The notes under the pieces were generated by a model that worked only from the letters and a program-made list of their open reading frames with translations, made no database searches and was not told the origin of the DNA. DNA of 64,000 bases from Flavobacterium sp. KJJ (lineage in GTDB: Bacteria > Bacteroidota > Bacteroidia > Flavobacteriales > Flavobacteriaceae): assembly GCF_000708595.2 (NCBI RefSeq), contig NZ_JARP01000002.1, positions 558,001 through 622,000 on the forward strand, written 5' to 3'. Below, piece after piece: positions 59,811-64,000 of this stretch (positions within the stretch are counted from its first letter, which is position 1; each line of letters starts with the position of its first letter). Both the position numbers and the translations under genes were made by a program.

Positions 59811-60003
59811 TGTTTTTTAGTTTGATTTGTTGCGAAACTAGAACCTTAATGTTATTAAAGCCGTTAAAAAAAATTAACATACTGTTATGATTCCCCGCTT
59901 AAAATCGAATTACATTAATCTTAAACTAACATTCGAGTTTCAAATAATTGAGGTTCAGTTAAAAACAAATCAACTATTTATGTCAGAATTAAATTTTTGG
60001 CGC

Positions 60004-60011
60004 TAAATTTG
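60004..60011 (+). promoter_or_regulatory. -7 box upstream of the DUF4407 gene
   Basis: TAAATTTG matches TAnnTTTG, 31 bases before the ATG. No -33 element is visible. Confidence 0.35.
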
Positions 60012-60042
60012 CCTTATCAATCACAATCAAAAATCATCAATC

Positions 60043-61143
60043 ATGTTAAAACAATTTTTTATCCTTTGTTCTGGAGCAGACAGAGATCTTCTCGAAGGAT
60101 GTTCAGAAGGCGAACAAACCAAATATGTTGGTATTGGAGCCACCGTTTTTTTTACTGCAGTTATGGCTTTCTTGGCCAGTGCTTATGCACTTTTTACTGT
60201 ATTTGACTCTATTTATCCAGCTTTAATTTTTGGCTTTGTATGGAGTTTGCTGATCTTTAATTTAGACCGATTTATTGTGTCGACAATTAAAAAGAGAGAC
60301 CGTTTTATGGATGAATTTCTGCAGGCGACGCCACGAATTATGCTGGCAATTATTATTGCAATCGTAATTTCTAAGCCTTTGGAGATAAAAATTTTCGAAA
60401 AAGAAATCAACACCGTTTTATTGAAAGAAAAAAATGAAATGGAATTGGCCAATAAAAAGCAAATCGGAACTTATTTCAAAACAGATTTAGATAAGAATAA
60501 AGCGGAAATCGCAGCTTTAAAAGCGGATATTGTCACCAAAGAAAAAGAAGTAAACGCTCTATATTCGACTTATATTACAGAAGCCGAAGGAACTACAGGA
60601 ACTAAAAAACTCGGAAAAGGCCCGGTTTATAAAGAAAAACGCGAAAAGCACGATGCATCTTTAAAAGAATTCGAAACGCTAAAAACAGCAAACGAAGCTA
60701 AAATTGCCGAGAAAGAAAAAGCAGGCAAACAACTCCAAGCTGACTTAGATAAAAAAGTTTCGCAGACACAACCCATTATTGAAGGTTTTGACGGATTAAT
60801 GGCGCGAATTAATGCGTTGAATAAACTGCCTTGGCTGCCGTCATTTTTTATAATGCTGTTGTTTTTAGCTATTGAAACGTCTCCAATTATTGCAAAATTA
60901 TTAGCTCCAAAAGGAGAATTCGATTTTAAACAAGAAGAAGCTGAAACGGCTATGAAAGCTACTTTGGCACAAAACAAATACCAACGTGATTTATTAGTAA
61001 AAACAAGTGCTGAAATGCATGATAAGGTGTATGCAGATATTGCAGAAGATAAAAACCTCTATGATTTACAGCGTAAAAATGCCAAGGAATTATTAGAATT
61101 GCAATCACATAACTTTTTAGACAAACAGAAAGCGACCTTGTAA
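60043..61143 (+). CDS. DUF4407 membrane protein with long coiled coil
   Basis: A 366-residue protein of the DUF4407 family. The N-terminal GADRDLLEGCSEGEQTKYVG (about residues 10-29) is followed by three hydrophobic segments (near 30-48, 52-72 and 98-115). A long, charged, coiled-coil region (about 118-255, KNKAEIAALKADIVTKEKE) and a fourth membrane helix near 265-285 come next. The second half of the coiled coil continues into the C-terminus. The function is unknown; the shape suggests a membrane-anchored scaffold. Single gene. Confidence 0.88.
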   Translation: MLKQFFILCSGADRDLLEGCSEGEQTKYVGIGATVFFTAVMAFLASAYALFTVFDSIYPALIFGFVWSLLIFNLDRFIVSTIKKRDRFMDEFLQATPRIMLAIIIAIVISKPLEIKIFEKEINTVLLKEKNEMELANKKQIGTYFKTDLDKNKAEIAALKADIVTKEKEVNALYSTYITEAEGTTGTKKLGKGPVYKEKREKHDASLKEFETLKTANEAKIAEKEKAGKQLQADLDKKVSQTQPIIEGFDGLMARINALNKLPWLPSFFIMLLFLAIETSPIIAKLLAPKGEFDFKQEEAETAMKATLAQNKYQRDLLVKTSAEMHDKVYADIAEDKNLYDLQRKNAKELLELQSHNFLDKQKATL

Positions 61144-61165
61144 AAGGTAATCTTTAAAATGTAAG

Positions 61166-61202
61166 AAGTCTTAAGCTCTAAATGAACTTAAGACTTTTTT
61201 TA
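61166..61202. terminator. hairpin between convergent genes
   Basis: AAGTCTTAAG (61166-61175) and CTTAAGACTT (61187-61196) pair perfectly and are followed by a T run on the plus strand. Confidence 0.75.
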
Positions 61203-61242
61203 TTTTCAGTAAGAAGCCATTTCACTTCTCACAAATTACATT

Positions 61243-61956
61243 TTACATGTAGCTCAAAATCTCTTTTTTATATACATCGTATTCTCCCTGCATGATCAAA
61301 CCGTTGTCAAGCAGTTTTTTGTAATTCTGTAATTTATCAAAAAGTTCTTCTTTAGATAATTCACTTAATTTACGCTCTCCTGTAGAAGATTGTGTCTGTT
61401 GAATTGGCTCATAAGTTTCATAAGAAGGAGTTGTTGCTGGCAGAATTTCAGCATAATTTGTTACTTCTTCAGTTTCTACTTCTTCGATCTCATCTTCAAA
61501 ATTCTCCACTTCTGGGGTTGGCTGAGCAGTTTCTATAGCTGGTGCCGAAATTGTAACTGGATTTTTAAGTAAATCCAATTGTTCTTTGGCATATGTATAA
61601 ATTTTTCTAGCTTGAATTTTTGGAATATAATCTATAGAAATTGATAAATCAGTATTTGTATTAAATGAGAATTCTGAACCTAGAATATTTTCTTTTACAA
61701 AAGCACCGGCGATATCATCCCAAGTATAATCTGTAAAATCCATAGAAAGACCTAAATTTTTAGGCTTGCAGATGATTATTCTTTTATTTGTTAAAACAAT
61801 ACTATCAGGAAAAACAGTAATTGCAGGTTTTTTTTGAACTGCTATATATCCAACTTCTTCGCCTTTCATCAACAAATCGTTGAGTTTTGAAGTGATTTTT
61901 TCAATCGCTTTTGGATCTTGTTCTTCGTTCAGAAATTTTTTAAATTGTTCTTTCAT
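61243..61956 (-). CDS. PH-like domain protein with C-terminal SHOCT-like motif
   Basis: A 237-residue cytoplasmic protein. The first half (about residues 25-130) looks like a bacterial PH domain: YIAVQKKPAITVFPDSIVLTNKR, then IIICKPKNLGLSMDFTDYTW, in blocks. A Glu/Pro/Thr-rich linker (about 135-185) follows. The final 40 residues resemble the SHOCT helix pair (LSKEELFDKLQNYKKLLDNG and IMQGEYDVYKKEIL). The combination is typical of proteins with unknown membrane- or oligomer-related roles. It may be co-transcribed with the MmcQ/DUF4260/GNAT cluster upstream, 63 bases away. Confidence 0.75.
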   Translation of the reverse strand: MKEQFKKFLNEEQDPKAIEKITSKLNDLLMKGEEVGYIAVQKKPAITVFPDSIVLTNKRIIICKPKNLGLSMDFTDYTWDDIAGAFVKENILGSEFSFNTNTDLSISIDYIPKIQARKIYTYAKEQLDLLKNPVTISAPAIETAQPTPEVENFEDEIEEVETEEVTNYAEILPATTPSYETYEPIQQTQSSTGERKLSELSKEELFDKLQNYKKLLDNGLIMQGEYDVYKKEILSYM

Positions 61957-62019
61957 ATTTTAATAAGTTGCTAAGTAACTGAGTTGCTAAGTTTTTTTCT
62001 TACCGTGCAAATGTAATGC

Positions 62020-62391
62020 CTAATTTTCTAATTCGATAATTTCATTCTGAATTTTCTTTGTCAAACTTTTGAAAACCAATTCATACGAATGATCAATGAG
62101 TTCTTTGACGAATTTGTCTGGAAGATTTCCATTTAAAGCAATCGTATTCCAATGTACTTTGCTCATATGAAAACCAGGTTTTATTTCTTCATACTCAGCT
62201 CGCAATTCCTGAGCACGATCTGGATCACACTTTAAATTGGCAGAAGCTTCATTCTTTTCCCATTGAGATAATGAGGATAAAGCAAACATTTTACCACCAA
62301 CTTTAAAAACTAAAGTATCTTCATCAAAAGGGAAATGTTCTGTTACGCCTTTTCTAGAAAGGCAATATTCATAGAAAGTTTCTAGATTCAT
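62020..62391 (-). CDS. MmcQ/YjbR-family protein
   Basis: A 123-residue protein of the MmcQ/YjbR family, with the pattern LETFYEYCLSRKGVTEHFPF, TLVFKVGGKMFAL, and FHMSKVHWNTIALNG with the late LIDHSYELVFKSLTKK. The family has a CyaY-like DNA-binding fold; its role is unsettled. It starts inside the DUF4260 gene (4-base ATGA overlap), so translation is coupled. Confidence 0.9.
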   Translation of the reverse strand: MNLETFYEYCLSRKGVTEHFPFDEDTLVFKVGGKMFALSSLSQWEKNEASANLKCDPDRAQELRAEYEEIKPGFHMSKVHWNTIALNGNLPDKFVKELIDHSYELVFKSLTKKIQNEIIELEN

Positions 62392-62750
62392 ACCATGTTA
62401 TTTTTTCCAATTTTACCTAAATGTGTGTCTTGAAATCCAGTTTCATACTTTAATCCGTAACCAAACATTCTATCCATTGATGAGTGTGAAAATAAAATAA
62501 TTCCGGACAATTGCAAAATTTCAATTTTAAAATAACAGCCTAATATATAAATTATAACGGCAATTCCTTTATGATGAAAAACGTTGTAGAAAAATGCACC
62601 GCTTTTATTTCCAAAAATATAACCCAGCATCGATAAATCAGGTGCTAAAATTAAAGCCAAAAACCACCACCATTCATAATTCAAAAGGCTGAATAAATAG
62701 ATTCCGAGTACAAATAAGCTTAATTCTTCTAGTTTAATTATTTCTTTCAT
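62388..62750 (-). CDS. DUF4260-family membrane protein
   Basis: A 120-residue protein with about three hydrophobic segments (near residues 8-24, 26-45 and 60-85). The family pattern is LEELSLFVLGIYLFSLLNYEW, then APDLSMLGYIFGNKSGAFFYN, HHKGIAV and FSHSSMDRMFGYGLKY in blocks. The function is unknown. It overlaps both its neighbours by 4 bases. Confidence 0.9.
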   Translation of the reverse strand: MKEIIKLEELSLFVLGIYLFSLLNYEWWWFLALILAPDLSMLGYIFGNKSGAFFYNVFHHKGIAVIIYILGCYFKIEILQLSGIILFSHSSMDRMFGYGLKYETGFQDTHLGKIGKNNMV

Positions 62751-63169
62751 AATAGTTTTTTTTCCATCATTTTTTCAGGATGTTCTAATTTTTTAAAACC
62801 AAATTTTTCATATAAAAAGTGCGCATCTGTTGTCGCTAATCTCCAAATTTTAATATTTTTAAGAACAGGTTCGTTCATCATATTTTCAACTAAAACAGAC
62901 GAATATCCTTTACCGCGATGTTCTTCAGTAATAAAAACATCCATCACATATCCAAAAACTACAAAATCGGTAATTACGCGCGCAAAGCCAATTTGTTTGT
63001 CATCTAAATAAATTCCAAAACAAACCGAAGCATCAATTGCAGTCTGAACTTCTTCGATAGTTCTGGGCGCTGTCCAATAAATAGCTGCCAAAAAGTTGTG
63101 TATAAACGGAACGTCAAGTTTGGTTTTATCAGTTGAGACACTAATCATAGTTTTGTTTTTTTTAGCCAC
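62747..63169 (-). CDS. GNAT-family N-acetyltransferase
   Basis: A 140-residue acetyltransferase. The acetyl-CoA loop reads VFITEEHRGKGYSSVLVENM (about residues 75-94; R-G-K-G-Y is the pyrophosphate-binding motif). The end region ATTDAHFLYEKFGFKKLEHP is also typical. The acceptor is unknown. It is the first gene of the overlapping three-gene cluster GNAT-DUF4260-MmcQ. Confidence 0.9.
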   Translation of the reverse strand: MAKKNKTMISVSTDKTKLDVPFIHNFLAAIYWTAPRTIEEVQTAIDASVCFGIYLDDKQIGFARVITDFVVFGYVMDVFITEEHRGKGYSSVLVENMMNEPVLKNIKIWRLATTDAHFLYEKFGFKKLEHPEKMMEKKLL

Positions 63170-63189
63170 GAATTACACGAATTTACATG

Positions 63190-63320
63190 AATTTATTTTT
63201 TGCCAAGATTAAAGGATGAAAAATAATTCAATCTGTGTAAACCTTTGGCAAAAAAAAGCAAGATTTAGTCAGTGAAAATTAGTGTAATTGGTTCGCCAAT
63301 TCCCTTTCGCTCGCGTCGTG
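63190..63320. repeat. intergenic stretch with TTTTGCCAA/TTGGCAAAA inverted repeat
   Basis: TTTTTTGCCAA near 63196-63206 and TTGGCAAAAAA near 63246-63256 pair. ACGAATT-type words flank them. It separates the cyclase and GNAT genes and resembles the other dispersed repeats. Confidence 0.5.
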
Positions 63321-63328
63321 GCAAACCT

Positions 63329-64000
63329 TTAAATCTTATATAAAATCGGTTTTGATGGACTTGCATCGTTTTCAAACGAAGCGATTTGAAGATTTAAAAT
63401 ATAATTTCCATCTTCAATTTCGTCTGGGACATAAATCATTTCGGTAATTGTCGCATTCAATCTGGCATCAGAATTTAGATTATGTGTGTCTTTTACATTC
63501 CAAAATGCTTTATGTGCCAATAATTTTCCTTCATCATGCTCTTTGTCCACACTTGGCAAATCGATCAATAAATGCTGAATTTCGCTTTCGCGGATGAAAA
63601 TCGCAGCATCTTCAGACAAGTAAGGCGGATTTGTATTCGAGTATTTTCTTGATTTTTTTTCGTTTTGATTTGGAAGTGTTCTGATAATCAAAGCTTCTGT
63701 TTTGCTGAACGAATTCGAAATGCTATCTTTCGTAATCACAAAATCATCTCCAATTTTATCAGGTTCAACTGTAATCAATTTTGCATGAAAGAAAAACTGC
63801 TTCAAACATTGATTTATGCTGTAAAAATCATTAGTAATATGTCCCAAACATTCCGTGTGAGTTCCATGCCCATGTGGGTTGAAGAAAATATTATTAAAAT
63901 TCGTAGATGATTTTCCTTCCGAAACTTTCCCGATCCAATCGCCAAAAACTACAGGTTCGATAACGGGTTTTTCGATATACCACGCAATTGGGTTTTCGTC
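63329..64000 (-). CDS. cyclase-family protein (kynurenine formamidase-like), 5' end outside window
   Basis: The frame is open to base 64000, so the gene begins beyond the right edge; 223 residues are visible. The metal-binding signature reads NPHGHGTHTECLGH (about 63838-63879), the HGTHxDxPxH motif of the cyclase/KynB family with Glu-Cys-Leu in place of the usual Asp-x-Pro. Later blocks are EALIIRTLPNQNE, YLSEDAAIFIRE and HLLIDLPSVDKEHDEGKL with HKAFW. These enzymes hydrolyse N-formylkynurenine or related amides using a metal ion. The short version starting at a TTG (63847) misses the motif and is not real. Confidence 0.88.
   Translation of the reverse strand, partial: DENPIAWYIEKPVIEPVVFGDWIGKVSEGKSSTNFNNIFFNPHGHGTHTECLGHITNDFYSINQCLKQFFFHAKLITVEPDKIGDDFVITKDSISNSFSKTEALIIRTLPNQNEKKSRKYSNTNPPYLSEDAAIFIRESEIQHLLIDLPSVDKEHDEGKLLAHKAFWNVKDTHNLNSDARLNATITEMIYVPDEIEDGNYILNLQIASFENDASPSKPILYKI

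Overview
The window reads as chromosomal DNA of a Flavobacterium-like member of the Bacteroidota. Supporting signs are low G+C, the promoter grammar TTG-(18-19 nt)-TAnnTTTG in front of the three tRNA genes, many Bacteroidota-typical families (TonB-dependent receptor with a carboxypeptidase-regulatory-like N-terminus, DUF1080, DUF4407, TPR histidine kinase with LytTR regulator, M56/BlaR-like peptidase with a TonB C-terminal domain), and many long intergenic palindromes of the type common in Flavobacterium genomes. The species assignment is inference. I see no prophage, insertion sequence, CRISPR array or rRNA operon.

Layout. 1-1.5 kb: 3' part of an L,D-transpeptidase. 1.6-9.2 kb: an ABC-type export module (permease, ATPase, HlyD-like adaptor; minus strand) divergent from a sigma54-dependent response regulator and its histidine kinase (plus strand). 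The space between them holds a sigma54-like promoter and two palindromic candidate activator sites. 9.2-15.1 kb: repeats, then an alkyltransferase-like protein, a LysE-type exporter, trmB, an ammonium transporter, a SnoaL-like protein, a lipoprotein with three HGxxGHRCDI motifs, and a ribosome-hibernation factor. 15.1-26.2 kb: a visibly more A/T-rich antiphage-type island on the minus strand. It comprises a DNA cytosine-5 methyltransferase, a DUF3883 protein, a GHKL (MutL/MORC-like) ATPase, a Z1 ATPase, a PD-(D/E)XK protein and an AIPR protein, in a gap-free operon, followed by a Vsr-like nuclease.

26.4-37.5 kb: AsmA-like protein, thioredoxin, TPR histidine kinase plus LytTR regulator, two small lipoproteins, M1 aminopeptidase and a DUF58 protein. 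37.5-38.3 kb: two identical tRNA-Asp genes in a duplicated unit (promoter, tRNA, terminator, large hairpin). 38.4-43.7 kb: AraC regulator followed by a TolC/EmrA/EmrB-like tripartite efflux operon. 43.9-48.2 kb: HAD phosphatase, DUF1080 lipoprotein, membrane protein, tRNA-Leu and M20 dipeptidase. 48.5-51.7 kb: a probable four-gene operon (MORN-like lipoprotein, TPR/DUF6624 protein, BlaI-type repressor, M56 peptidase) whose promoter carries two BlaI-like operator sites 20 bp apart. 51.9-60 kb: saccharopine dehydrogenase-like protein, DUF423, pckA, then a beta-propeller phytase next to a TonB-dependent receptor. 60-64 kb: DUF4407 protein, a PH/SHOCT-like protein, an overlapping MmcQ/DUF4260/GNAT cluster, and a cyclase-family enzyme cut by the window edge.

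Most noteworthy are the Z1/MutL-like/AIPR/methyltransferase island, which resembles the known mza-type defence gene set but carries extra modules, and two regulatory circuits that can be read from the DNA (sigma54/EBP control of the exporter; BlaI-type control of 48.5-51.7 kb).
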